From NCBI GenBank assembly GCA_902790635.1, contig CADASN010000007.1, forward strand, positions 16,542 through 80,541: a DNA stretch of 64,000 nt. The letters are read 5' to 3'. Numbering within the stretch: position 1 is the stretch's first letter; every line of letters begins with the position of its first letter. Position numbers and translations under genes: made by a program. Positions 8,261-16,536 of this stretch are shown in pieces. Source of the stretch: an uncultured Bacteroidia bacterium. Its GTDB lineage: Bacteria; Bacteroidota; Bacteroidia; Bacteroidales; UBA932. The notes under the pieces are model-generated. The model was not told the DNA's origin and did no database searches. It saw nothing but the letters and a program-made list of their open reading frames with translations.

Positions 8261-8673
8261 GGGGTCTTCTTTTTCTTCATTTTGGAGACATCGATGATGA
8301 AGACCATCAGCGATGAGATGCAGATGGACAGGCAGTCCGCTCCGAAGTCCTTGATGTCCTGGCGGCGGTAGGGGAGCGATCCCTGGATGATCTCGGTGAT
8401 GCCGGCGAAGATGCAGCCGAAGGCACAGATGCTGATCAGTGCCGCCAGGGCCTGCCAGGGCGTCTCGGTCAGGTGGTCGTAGGCGAGGAACGCCAGCACC
8501 GGGAAGGGGAAGAACATGCAGAAATGCACGATCTTGTCCATGCGGATCCCGAACAGCATCTTCGGGACGTCCGGGAGCTTGTGGAAATTGGCGAAGCACA
8601 AGTATGCCACTCCCACGATGTAGAGGATCATCGCGATGCGGAACAGGAGCTTGCGGGTGGTGTTGGGCGTCAT
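8257..8673 (-). CDS. VanZ-like membrane protein
   Basis: A 138-residue protein with four predicted membrane segments. The VanZ-family pattern is present: DKIVHFCMFFPFPVLAFL, then ITEIIQGSLPYRRQDIKDFGADCLS, with the conserved TEIxQ and R-x-x-DIxDxxAD elements. The molecular function of this family is not settled; the founding member raises teicoplanin resistance. It starts 1 nt downstream of the MsbA-like gene and overlaps the amidase-like gene by 4 nt, so the three genes form an envelope operon. Confidence 0.8.
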   Translation of the reverse strand: MTPNTTRKLLFRIAMILYIVGVAYLCFANFHKLPDVPKMLFGIRMDKIVHFCMFFPFPVLAFLAYDHLTETPWQALAALISICAFGCIFAGITEIIQGSLPYRRQDIKDFGADCLSICISSLMVFIIDVSKMKKKKTP

Positions 8674-8674
8674 A

Positions 8675-10504
8675 CTACAGGGCCTGCATGTCGTGAAGTT
8701 TGCGGTAGTAACCGCCCCGGGCGATCAGTTCGTCGTGGCGGCCGCGCTCGACGATGCGGCCGTCATCCATCACGATGATCTCGTCGGCGTTCTTGATGGT
8801 GCTGAGCCGGTGGGCGATGGCGATGGTGGTGCGGTTCTGCATCAGCTTCTCCAGGGCTTCCTGTACGCTGCGTTCGGACTCGGTGTCCAGGGAGGCGGTG
8901 GCCTCGTCGAGGATAAGGACCGGCGGGTTCTTGAGGATGGCGCGGGCGATGCTGATGCGCTGGCGCTGACCGCCCGAGAGCTTGACGCCCCGGTCGCCGA
9001 TGTTGGTATCGTAGCCTTCTTCCTTGTCCAGGATAAATTCGTGTGCGCCCGCGATGCGGGCGGCGGCCTCGACTTCCTCGCGGGTGGCGTCCTGTTTGCC
9101 GAAGGCGATGTTGTTGAATACCGTGTCGTTGAACAGGATCGGGTCCTGGTTGACATTGCCCATCAGGGCGCGCAGGTCGCGCAGGCGGACGTCGCGGATG
9201 TCGGTGCCGTCGATGGTGATGGAGCCTTCGGCGACGTCGTAGAAGCGGGGGATCAGGTCCACGAGGGTGGACTTGCCGGCGCCGCTGGCCCCGACGATGG
9301 CGATGGTCTTGCCTTTCGGGATCTCCAGGTCGATGCCGTGGAGCACTTCGCGCCCGTCCTCGTAGCGGAACTTGACGCCGCTGAAGCGGATGCTCTCATG
9401 CAGGCCGTCGAGCGGCTTGGGATCCGCAGGTTCCCGGATGGGGTTTTCCGCCTGGAGGATCACGTCGATACGCTCCATCGAAGCCAGGCCCTTGGGGATG
9501 CCGTAGGCGGCTTTCGAGAGGTCCTTGATGGGCTGGATAACGCTGTAGAGGATGGCCATGTAGGCCATGAACGAGGGGGCGTCGATGACGGCGTGGTCGC
9601 CCAGGATGAGGGTGCCGCCGAACCACAGGACGATGGCGATCATCGCCGAGCCGAGGAACTCGCTGACCGGGTGGGCGCTGGCCTGGCGGACGGCCACCTG
9701 CGTGTTCTTGTGGCGCATTGACTCCGTGACTTTGTCGAAACGGGTGTCCATGCGGCGCTCGGCGCGGAAAGCCTTGACGATGCGCAGGCCGCCGAGGGTC
9801 TCCTCGACCTGGCTCATCGTGTCGCTCCAGTATTTCTGTGCCTCGACGGAGTCGGCCTTGAGGCGGCGTCCGGTGGCGCTGATGATGCCGATCATCAGCG
9901 GGGCGAAGATGATCACGAACAGGGTGAGCTGCCAGGACATCCGGAAGAGGACGCCCAGGTAGATGATGATGAGGATGGGGTTCTTGATCAGCATCTCGAT
10001 GGTGCTGGTGATGGAAGTCTCCACCTCCTGGACATCGCCGCTGATGCGGGCGATGATGTCGCCCTTGCGCTCCTGGCTGAAGAATCCGAGCGGGAGGGCG
10101 AGGATCTTGCGGTAGATCTCCATCCGCAGGTCCTTGACCACGCCGGTGCGGATGGGGACCATCACGGCGGCGGCGCCGAAATAGCAGGCCACCTTGATGG
10201 CCACGATGCCGATGAAGATGAGGCAGAGCATCAGCAGGACGTGGCTCTGGCCGTAGTCGGCGATGAACTGCGAGATGTAGTAGTAGGCGTTGTTGGAGAT
10301 CTCGTTGAAGGGCATCCCCCGGTGCCAGGGGATGAATTCGTAGCGGGTCTCGCTGACATTGAAGAGGATCTGGAGGATGGGGATGAGCAGCGAGAAGGAG
10401 AAGACGTTGAAGATGGCCGACAGGATGTTGAGGACCACCGATCCGCCCACGTAGCCCTTGTACGGGGCCACGTAGCGCCTGAGTATCTTCCAGAAGGCTT
10501 TCAT
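8675..10504 (-). CDS. ABC exporter, fused permease-ATPase, MsbA/lipid-exporter type
   Basis: A 609-residue half-transporter. An N-terminal six-helix ABC_membrane domain (about 1-320) is followed by a nucleotide-binding domain with Walker A GASGAGKST, the signature LSGGQRQRIS, Walker B VLILDEATASLD and the switch His in AIAHRLSTIK. As a homodimer such proteins flip lipids, lipid A core or peptides across the inner membrane using ATP. The msbA symbol is withheld because the substrate cannot be read from sequence. It heads the operon with the VanZ-like and amidase-like genes. A TATATTTG box at 10521-10514 lies only about 10 nt before the ATG, implying a very short leader. Confidence 0.88.
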   Translation of the reverse strand: MKAFWKILRRYVAPYKGYVGGSVVLNILSAIFNVFSFSLLIPILQILFNVSETRYEFIPWHRGMPFNEISNNAYYYISQFIADYGQSHVLLMLCLIFIGIVAIKVACYFGAAAVMVPIRTGVVKDLRMEIYRKILALPLGFFSQERKGDIIARISGDVQEVETSITSTIEMLIKNPILIIIYLGVLFRMSWQLTLFVIIFAPLMIGIISATGRRLKADSVEAQKYWSDTMSQVEETLGGLRIVKAFRAERRMDTRFDKVTESMRHKNTQVAVRQASAHPVSEFLGSAMIAIVLWFGGTLILGDHAVIDAPSFMAYMAILYSVIQPIKDLSKAAYGIPKGLASMERIDVILQAENPIREPADPKPLDGLHESIRFSGVKFRYEDGREVLHGIDLEIPKGKTIAIVGASGAGKSTLVDLIPRFYDVAEGSITIDGTDIRDVRLRDLRALMGNVNQDPILFNDTVFNNIAFGKQDATREEVEAAARIAGAHEFILDKEEGYDTNIGDRGVKLSGGQRQRISIARAILKNPPVLILDEATASLDTESERSVQEALEKLMQNRTTIAIAHRLSTIKNADEIIVMDDGRIVERGRHDELIARGGYYRKLHDMQAL

Positions 10505-10513
10505 ACTATCCTA

Positions 10514-10521
10514 CAAATATA
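10514..10521 (-). promoter_or_regulatory. -7 box for the ABC exporter operon
   Basis: TATATTTG on the minus strand, directly upstream of the ATG at 10504. It matches the Bacteroidota TAnnTTTG consensus. No matching TTTG lies at the expected upstream distance. Confidence 0.45.
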
Positions 10522-10544
10522 ATAATATTCTGTAATAATCCGCC

Positions 10545-10600
10545 AGACAAGCAAGACCGGCTGCTCCGCAAAAACGCTTCGCAACCGGTCCCGCTTGTCT
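10545..10600. repeat. Imperfect palindromic hairpin element
   Basis: Arms 10545-10560 and 10585-10600 (AGACAAGCnnGACCGG and its complement) pair with two mismatches. The loop contains CGCTTCGC, a module also seen in the palindromes at 33394-33478 and 46133-46262. The rest of the 208-nt gap down to 10712 holds short GC-rich inverted repeats and no open frame worth calling. Confidence 0.6.
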
Positions 10601-10712
10601 TTGGCTCATCGTATGATCCGGCAGCCGACCTTCCCACCCTCCGCACGGCCCCCGACGGCACAGGCAAACGGCCACTGGCTCACGCATGGCGAACGCACCG
10701 GCTGCCGGGGTG

Positions 10713-11579
10713 TTAAAGGAGGCTGAGAAGCCAGGATGCGATCAGGTCGATGCGGCGGGCGAGGACGGCGTAGTCGAGGGAGGCGGCGGTGTCGGCGGGT
10801 TTGTTGGTGTTGAGGGTGATGCCGGAGGTGAACATGACGGCGGGGATGCCGGCTTCGAGGAAGCAGCGCTGGTCGCCGACCCGGCGGTAGAAGAGTTCCG
10901 TGAAATTGGCGCTGCCATAATAATCATAAGCCAGGTCGAGACCCGGCCCCCGGTTGGCGGCTTCCAGGCCGGTGCGGAAGGCCGCTCCGCCCAGTGCAAT
11001 CAGGTAGTCGGGGCGGCTGCTGCGGATGGGGGCGAGGGTGGATCCGATCTGGTCGAGGTTGACCATCGCGCGGATCGGGTATTCCTGGCGGAAACGCTCA
11101 AGGAAGGCCCTGGAGCCGGCAAGGTCGGCGTGGTGGCCGTCGAAGGCCACGAAAATCAGCCCGGTCGGGCCGGTGCAGGCCCCGGGCAGCGAGCGGGCCA
11201 GCGCGAGCAGGGCGGCGAGTCCGGAGGCGTTGGCGTCGGCTCCGGGATAGAGCGTGCCGTCAAGCGTGCCCAGCCCGTCGGAATAGGCCCCCACGACGAT
11301 GTACGAGCGGAACCAGCCGGGCGTCACGGCCACGACGTTGTGGCCGGCTTTCGCCCCTGCGGGGAAACTCTGGACCGTGGTCCGCAGGCCGGCATTGCGC
11401 AGCTCGCGGAGCAGGTAGAGGGTTGCCGACTGTGCCCCGGCGCTGCCGCAGGCGCGGCCCGTCTGCAGGGAGTCTGCGAAGAACTGCACTTCCGCGCGCA
11501 GCCCGGCCGTCCCGTCCTGTCCGGACAGGGACAGGGAAAACAGCAGGGCGGGCAATACGATTTTGAGGAGTCGCTTCAA
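10713..11579 (-). CDS. M28-family peptidase homologue, probably catalytically inactive
   Basis: A 288-residue exported protein. The start is TTG at 11579: it precedes the signal peptide (KRLLKIVLPALLFSLSLSG), there is no upstream ATG before an in-frame stop, and no later ATG would keep the signal. The fold motifs of M28 Zn-aminopeptidases are recognisable, but most metal ligands are replaced. The HxD motif reads GAYSDG (His to Tyr), GADDNASG reads GADANASG (bridging Asp to Ala), the Glu-Glu pair in FDGEE reads FDGHH, and the final YHxPxDT reads TNKPADT. NLDQIG keeps its Asp. It is divergent from, and only 35 nt from, the TPR gene, with abutting -7 boxes. A binding or scaffolding role is possible. 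Confidence 0.8.
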   Translation of the reverse strand: MKRLLKIVLPALLFSLSLSGQDGTAGLRAEVQFFADSLQTGRACGSAGAQSATLYLLRELRNAGLRTTVQSFPAGAKAGHNVVAVTPGWFRSYIVVGAYSDGLGTLDGTLYPGADANASGLAALLALARSLPGACTGPTGLIFVAFDGHHADLAGSRAFLERFRQEYPIRAMVNLDQIGSTLAPIRSSRPDYLIALGGAAFRTGLEAANRGPGLDLAYDYYGSANFTELFYRRVGDQRCFLEAGIPAVMFTSGITLNTNKPADTAASLDYAVLARRIDLIASWLLSLL

Positions 11580-11598
11580 TTCGGGTCCGATAATTGTT

Positions 11599-11614
11599 TA
11601 TCTTTGCAAAGTTA
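11599..11614. promoter_or_regulatory. Two abutting divergent -7 boxes
   Basis: TATCTTTG on the plus strand (11599-11606) is immediately followed by TAACTTTG on the minus strand (11614-11607), forming a 16-nt near-palindrome. The first serves the TPR gene (ATG 11615), the second the M28-like gene (TTG 11579). Confidence 0.5.
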
Positions 11615-13597
11615 ATGAAAAAGTTTCTGCTGACCATAACGGGCCTCCTGCTGGGAGTGTCTTTCGCTTTCGCGCAGTATGACAAGGATGTCTTCATGTG
11701 GCGGGGGCGGCAGGCTTTGTCCGATGGGAAGTATGCGCTGGCCATCGAGAATTTCAACGTGCTGTCGCGGCTGGATTCCACGGATTACTGGAGTTTCTTC
11801 TTCCGCGGCATCGCCAAGTACAACCTCGGCGACCTGCGCGGCGCGCAGACGGATTTCAATACTTCCGTCCGGCTCAACCCCGTGTTTACCAATGGCTTCC
11901 ACTACCGGGCCATCACGGAGAGCCGTTTCGGCGACTACGAGGCGGCGTTCCGGGATTTCGACCGGGCGCTCGAACTGCGCCCCGGGCAGGTGGGCATCTA
12001 TTTCTCCCGCGGGGTGGCCAATTTCCTGGCGCAGAAGTTCGAGGACGCCGTTGCGGATTTCGACTATTATATCAAGAAGGAGCCCCGGGATCCTGCCGCG
12101 TTCCTCAACCGGGGTGCCTGCTACCTTTTCCTGACGGACACGACCCGGGCCCTGGCGGACTACAACCGGGCCATCCGGCTCGACCGCCTGGAGCCCGAGG
12201 GCTATGTGCGCCGGGCCCGCGTCTATGCTTCGCAGAAGCGTTACGACGAGGCGATCGCCGACCTGGACCAGGCGATCGGCCTGGACCGGGAGAATACTTT
12301 CGCCTATTTCAACCGGGCCCTGCTCTACTATGAGACCAAGCGCTACAATGAGGCGATGGCCGATCTCAATACCGTGCTCGATTACGAGCCCGGCAATGCG
12401 CTGACACTCTACAACCGCAGCCTCATCTATGCCCAGGTGGGCGCCTTCGAGCAGGCGCTGGAGGACATGGACCGCGTGATCAACATCAATCCCGGCAACG
12501 TGCTGGCGCACTACAACCGGGCGGCCATCTTCGTGGAGATGGGCCGTTGGCAGGACGCCCTGGAGGACTACAACAAGTCCATCGAGCTGTATCCCGATTT
12601 CGCGAAAGCGTACCTGAACCGCTCCTACGTGGAGAATATGCTCGGGCGCATGCGCGAGTCCCGCGCGGACTACCAGACCGCGCAGCAGAAGGTGCGGGAC
12701 TACCGTGCGCGGAGCGGCGAGGCCTCTTTTGCCGATACGACCCGCAAGTACAATTCGCTGCTGGCGCTGGATGCGGACTTCGCGAAAAAGGACTTCGACA
12801 ACGAGCTCCTGCAGCACCGCGACATCGATATCCGCCTGCGGCCGCTCTACCGCTTCAGCCTCGCGCCCGAGCGGGAGAACCGCAGCGTCGCGCTGTCGCA
12901 CCGCTACGAGAATGTCCTGATTGACCGCTTTATCGACGCGGCGCCGACTCCGATCACCCTCGGCAATACGGAGAGCAAGGGCACGGACAACTACCTGTTC
13001 ACGGCCAATGCGGAGGAGTATTTCGTCAAGGGCCTCCAGGAGCTGCAGCGAAAGCAGTTCAACTCCGCCCTGAACTGGTTCGACAAGGCCGTGGCCGCGG
13101 CCGGAGACGACAGCGAGCGCGACCGGTATGCTCGTTACTACAAGGCGTTCTACCTGATGAACCGGGGCGTGCTGAAGGCGGAGATGATCGATTTCATCGC
13201 TTCGCTCGAAGGCAATGTGCAGACGCTTTCGATGGATACGGACGGTACCACGCGGGCCCGCGTGAGCGACCGGGTGGCCCGGACCTACGATTATTCCGAG
13301 GCGGTCGCGGATATCCGCGAAGCCCTGTCGATCCTGCCCGACATCCCGTATCTCTATTTCGACCTGGGCAACCTGGAGTGCCTGTCGTCCCGCTTTGTCG
13401 AGGCACTGGAGAACTACGACATGGCGATCAAGCTCTATCCGGGGATGGGCGATGCATACTACAACCGCGGGCTCGTGCTGATCTATCTGAAAGACAAGGA
13501 AAAAGGGTGCATCGACCTGTCGCGCGCCGGGGAGCTCGGCGTAGCGGACTCCTACAGCGTCATCTCCAAGTACTGTACGGATGAAAACAACAATTAA
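11615..13597 (+). CDS. Exported TPR protein
   Basis: A 660-residue protein. The ATG at 11615 is chosen over 11594 because it starts the signal peptide (MKKFLLTITGLLLGVSFAFAQ) and lies after the -7 box. Residues about 30-370 are a run of at least nine tetratricopeptide repeats (for example YNRALLYYETKRYNEAMADLNTVLDYEPGN). A central non-repeat segment (about 370-470) follows, then more TPRs to the C-terminus (YDMAIKLYPGMGDAYYNRGLVLIYLKD). TPR arrays are protein-binding scaffolds, here probably periplasmic. Its last 17 nt overlap the start of the metallo-hydrolase gene, suggesting translational coupling. The specific partner is not evident. Confidence 0.85.
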   Translation: MKKFLLTITGLLLGVSFAFAQYDKDVFMWRGRQALSDGKYALAIENFNVLSRLDSTDYWSFFFRGIAKYNLGDLRGAQTDFNTSVRLNPVFTNGFHYRAITESRFGDYEAAFRDFDRALELRPGQVGIYFSRGVANFLAQKFEDAVADFDYYIKKEPRDPAAFLNRGACYLFLTDTTRALADYNRAIRLDRLEPEGYVRRARVYASQKRYDEAIADLDQAIGLDRENTFAYFNRALLYYETKRYNEAMADLNTVLDYEPGNALTLYNRSLIYAQVGAFEQALEDMDRVININPGNVLAHYNRAAIFVEMGRWQDALEDYNKSIELYPDFAKAYLNRSYVENMLGRMRESRADYQTAQQKVRDYRARSGEASFADTTRKYNSLLALDADFAKKDFDNELLQHRDIDIRLRPLYRFSLAPERENRSVALSHRYENVLIDRFIDAAPTPITLGNTESKGTDNYLFTANAEEYFVKGLQELQRKQFNSALNWFDKAVAAAGDDSERDRYARYYKAFYLMNRGVLKAEMIDFIASLEGNVQTLSMDTDGTTRARVSDRVARTYDYSEAVADIREALSILPDIPYLYFDLGNLECLSSRFVEALENYDMAIKLYPGMGDAYYNRGLVLIYLKDKEKGCIDLSRAGELGVADSYSVISKYCTDENNN

Positions 13598-14423
13598 GTT
13601 CAAGTCCTTCACCTCCGGCAGCTGCGGGAATTGCTATTTCATCGGGATTTTCGGTGAGGATGACACCTGCGAGGCCGGGGTGCTGGTGGATGCCGGCTTC
13701 AGCCCGCGCCGCCTCAGGAAGGAGTTGGAGCGGGAGCATCTGGGGTTCGGGGATTTCGCCGGGTTGCTGATCACCCACGACCACAATGACCACATCCGTT
13801 CGCTGGGTTCCTATTGCAAGCATCTGCGCAAGCCGGTGTGGACGCCGCCGGAACTGGCGGGCGCGCTCTCGCGCCATTTCATCACGGGGGAGTATTACGG
13901 TGGCTGCCGGCAGGAGCTCGCCCCCGGCTGGAACGAACTGGTCCCCGGGCGCATCCGGGCACAGTATTTCGAGGTGCCGCACGATGCGTCCTACACCGTC
14001 GGCTATGCGCTGCTGCTGGATGATTATAAGTTCGTAATCATGACGGACATCGGGCGGATGGTGCCGCAGGCGCTGGCGTTTGCCCGGCAGGCGGACACGG
14101 TCGTGATCGAGTCCAATTACGACCTCTACATGCTCCGGCACGGCAGCTATCCCCGGGAGCTGCAGGACCGCATCTGCGGGGGGAACGGCCACCTCTCCAA
14201 TGCCGAATGCGCGGAAGCGATCGGGGACTTCGCGCATCCCGGCCTGCGCAACATCTTCCTCTGCCACCTGAGCGAGCACAACAATACGCCCGAACTCGCC
14301 CTCCGGGCCAGTTCGGAAGTCCTGAGCGGACTTTTCGCCCCCGGCACCGCCCTGCAGGACGAGCGCATCCCGCGCCTCTGCCCCCTTCCCCGCATGACCC
14401 CCTCGCCCCTGTTCGTCCTGTAG
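13581..14423 (+). CDS. YycJ/WalJ-type metallo-beta-lactamase-fold hydrolase
   Basis: A 280-residue cytoplasmic protein. Near the N-terminus TSGSCGNCYFIG is the SGSxGN signature of the YycJ branch. The metal motif HxHxDH appears as ITHDHNDH (about 66), with later ligands in VPHDAS, MTDIG and CHLSEHNN. Relatives are implicated in double-strand exonuclease activity or coordination of cell-wall metabolism; the in vivo substrate here is not evident. It overlaps the TPR gene by 17 nt and converges on hicB. Confidence 0.85.
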   Translation: MKTTIKFKSFTSGSCGNCYFIGIFGEDDTCEAGVLVDAGFSPRRLRKELEREHLGFGDFAGLLITHDHNDHIRSLGSYCKHLRKPVWTPPELAGALSRHFITGEYYGGCRQELAPGWNELVPGRIRAQYFEVPHDASYTVGYALLLDDYKFVIMTDIGRMVPQALAFARQADTVVIESNYDLYMLRHGSYPRELQDRICGGNGHLSNAECAEAIGDFAHPGLRNIFLCHLSEHNNTPELALRASSEVLSGLFAPGTALQDERIPRLCPLPRMTPSPLFVL

Positions 14424-14457
14424 CGGAGACGGAATTCCCAGGCGATCATCATCCCTG

Positions 14458-14865
14458 CTAAAAGACCGTATTGACCAGCTCCCGGCCGAGTTGGTGGAGG
14501 GCTGAAGCGATTTTGGCGACCTGCGCTTTCCGAGGTTTCGAGATCCCGTGCTGATAGGCCCAGAGCTGTTTCGGATGGATGCCGGACAGGCGCCCAAGGG
14601 CGGTCGGGGTGATGACTCCCGAATAATATTCCAGCATGGTTCGGACATCCCAGTGGGTGACAAACTCATACGCGTCATCCAGCCAGTCCGGGTAGATCAA
14701 GGCATGTTCCCGACCCGTCTCCCGGGTCAGACGCAAGGTCTCTTCGAGTTCTTTCCTGGCGGCATCCGGCGTGTGCCCGCTGCCGAACAGGGCGGGGTGG
14801 TCATTGCAATAGGCGCTGTAGAAACCATCCTGGGCAATATTGATGGTAATGTCAACCTTTTTCAT
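14458..14865 (-). CDS. hicB: HicB-type antitoxin with C-terminal DNA-binding domain
   Basis: A 135-residue protein. The N-terminal half (DITINIAQDGFYSAYCNDHPALFGSGHTPDAARKELEETL) has the degraded RNase-H-like HicB fold, with GxGxTxxEA replaced by SGHTPDAA. The C-terminal half (TPTALGRLSGIHPKQLWAYQHGISKPRKAQVAKIASALHQL) is a helix-turn-helix of the XRE type. It would neutralise HicA and repress its own operon. It overlaps hicA by 4 nt (ATGA), the usual toxin-first order. Confidence 0.88.
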   Translation of the reverse strand: MKKVDITINIAQDGFYSAYCNDHPALFGSGHTPDAARKELEETLRLTRETGREHALIYPDWLDDAYEFVTHWDVRTMLEYYSGVITPTALGRLSGIHPKQLWAYQHGISKPRKAQVAKIASALHQLGRELVNTVF

Positions 14866-15056
14866 TTTGCTAAATTGATATTCAAGTCTTTCAGTATCTT
14901 TCTGGCAAAGATGTCGTCAATCTCTTTTCCCTTATGAAACGGGACCGTGTAAACCTTGCCGTCTTTCTCGTATCGGATATGGCTGCCTTTTCCGCGTTCC
15001 GGCAGGGGCCGCCAATGGTTCTTCCGAATGATTCTATGCAGTTCGGCGTATTTCAT
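14862..15056 (-). CDS. hicA: HicA-type mRNA interferase toxin
   Basis: A 64-residue protein. The ATG at 15056 gives MKYAELHRIIRKNHWRPLPE, the normal HicA length; longer in-frame starts up to 15128 would run through the -7 box. The double-stranded RNA-binding-like fold carries GKGSHIRYEKDGKVYTVPFH with the catalytic His in GSH, and ends with the DIFARKILKDL helix. HicA toxins cleave mRNA when freed from HicB. All key residues seem intact. Confidence 0.9.
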   Translation of the reverse strand: MKYAELHRIIRKNHWRPLPERGKGSHIRYEKDGKVYTVPFHKGKEIDDIFARKILKDLNINLAK

Positions 15057-15077
15057 AGTTTGTCGTGTTCGGTCTTG

Positions 15078-15132
15078 CAAATATAGAAATTTTTCTACGA
15101 TATCGTTGTTTTCATTGATAATTTTCAATGAA
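15078..15132 (-). promoter_or_regulatory. hicAB promoter and candidate operator
   Basis: TATATTTG on the minus strand (15085-15078) is the -7 box for hicA. About 25 nt upstream is a perfect 8-bp inverted repeat, TTCATTGA (15111-15118) and TCAATGAA (15125-15132), separated by TAATTT. It is well placed to bind the HTH of HicB. Confidence 0.5.
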
Positions 15133-15163
15133 TGCGTGATTCGGTTTTGTCCCGGATTATTGT

Positions 15164-15171
15164 TATATTTG
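15164..15171 (+). promoter_or_regulatory. -7 box for pgi
   Basis: TATATTTG, 37 nt upstream of the pgi ATG. A TTTG lies at 15146-15149, closer than the usual spacing, so only the -7 element is firm. Confidence 0.5.
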
Positions 15172-15207
15172 TAAATTCAATGAAACTAATACTAACTCGA
15201 TACAATT

Positions 15208-16536
15208 ATGGTCAAAGTCAATGTGGGAGGCTGCAGCTCCTTTGTCAAAGATGCAGATTATCAGAAGTATGTAGAGAAGGCCCTGGCGGCTTTTGATGTG
15301 CTGGACTCCGAGACGGGGGCGGGCAATGATTTCCTCGGATGGAAGACCCTCCCGGTCGATATCCCCGAGTCCCTGATCGCCGACTGCGAGGCGATCCGCG
15401 ACGACTGGTCTGCCAAGGGTGTGGACCTGGTGATCGTCATCGGCATCGGCGGCAGCTACCTCGGCGCCCGCTGCGCCATCGAGGCCCTTTCCCACGGTTT
15501 CGTGCGCAAGAGCGGCGTGCCGCAGATCGCTTTCGCCGGCAGCAACCTTTCCGAAGACTATCTTGCTGAACTGATGGACCTTGCCCGGATGCGTAACACC
15601 GCCTGCGTGGTGATCTCCAAGTCCGGCACCACCACCGAGCCGGCCGTCGCCTTCCGCATCGTGAAGGAATATATCGAGAAGACCTACGGCAAAGCCGAAG
15701 CCGCATCCCGCATCGTGGCCATCACGGATGCCAAGAAGGGTGCGCTGAAGACCCTGGCCACCCAGGAGGGCTACAAATCCTTCGTCGTTCCCGACAACGT
15801 GGGCGGCCGCTATTCCGTCCTGACCCCGGTCGGCATCCTGCCGATCGTGCTGGCCGGTTTCGACATGCGCGCCATGCTGAAGGGTGCAGCCGCGGAGCGC
15901 GAGGCCCTGCTGAAGAAGTCCGCCGACAACGGTGCCGTCCAGTACGCCGCCATGCGCAACCTGCTCTACCGCGAACTGGGCAAAAAAGTGGAGATCCTCG
16001 TGACCTTCAACCCCAAGCTCCAGTACCTGGGTGAATGGTGGAAGCAGCTCTACGGCGAGTCTGAGGGCAAGGAAGGCCGGGGCATCTTCCCCGCCTCCGT
16101 CGTCTGCACGACCGACCTGCATTCCATGGGCCAGTTCATCCAGGAGGGCGACCGCGTGATGTTTGAGACCACGGTGACCGTGGAAAATGCCGCCCGCGAG
16201 GTGGTGATCGGCTCCGATGAGCAGAACCTGGACCAGCTCAACTACCTGGCCGGCAAGCGCGTCGAGCACTGCAACAAGATGGCCCAGCTGGGCACCAAGC
16301 TCGCCCACATCGACGGCGGCGTGCCGCAGATGGAGGTGAGCGTGGAGCGCCTCGACGAGGAGCATCTCGGCGCCATCTTCTATTTCTTCGAATTCGCCTG
16401 CGGCATCAGCGCTTACGTGCTCGGGATCAACCCGTTCAACCAGCCGGGCGTGGAAGCCTACAAGAAGAACATGTTCGCCCTGCTCCGCAAGCCGGGCTAT
16501 GAGGCACAGACAGAGGAGATCCTCAAGCGCATCTGA
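15208..16536 (+). CDS. pgi: Glucose-6-phosphate isomerase
   Basis: A 442-residue cytoplasmic enzyme of the short bacterial GPI clade. It interconverts glucose 6-phosphate and fructose 6-phosphate in glycolysis and gluconeogenesis. Motifs include GIGGSYLGARCAIEALS near residue 75, SKSGTTTEPAVAFR near 135 (phosphate-binding SIS fold), GGRYSVLTPVGILPIVLAG near 197 (GPI signature region), CTTDLHSMGQFIQEG near 305 and the C-terminal active-site region GINPFNQPGVEAYKKNMF. The stop codon at 16534-16536 directly abuts the stop of the converging DUF4493 gene with no spacer. Confidence 0.95.
   Translation: MVKVNVGGCSSFVKDADYQKYVEKALAAFDVLDSETGAGNDFLGWKTLPVDIPESLIADCEAIRDDWSAKGVDLVIVIGIGGSYLGARCAIEALSHGFVRKSGVPQIAFAGSNLSEDYLAELMDLARMRNTACVVISKSGTTTEPAVAFRIVKEYIEKTYGKAEAASRIVAITDAKKGALKTLATQEGYKSFVVPDNVGGRYSVLTPVGILPIVLAGFDMRAMLKGAAAEREALLKKSADNGAVQYAAMRNLLYRELGKKVEILVTFNPKLQYLGEWWKQLYGESEGKEGRGIFPASVVCTTDLHSMGQFIQEGDRVMFETTVTVENAAREVVIGSDEQNLDQLNYLAGKRVEHCNKMAQLGTKLAHIDGGVPQMEVSVERLDEEHLGAIFYFFEFACGISAYVLGINPFNQPGVEAYKKNMFALLRKPGYEAQTEEILKRI

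Noticed and set aside
6323-8371. 682-residue plus-strand frame opposite the amidase-like gene
   Set aside because: Gly/Ala/Val-rich shadow of a gene with clear golvesin and Fn3-like domains on the minus strand.
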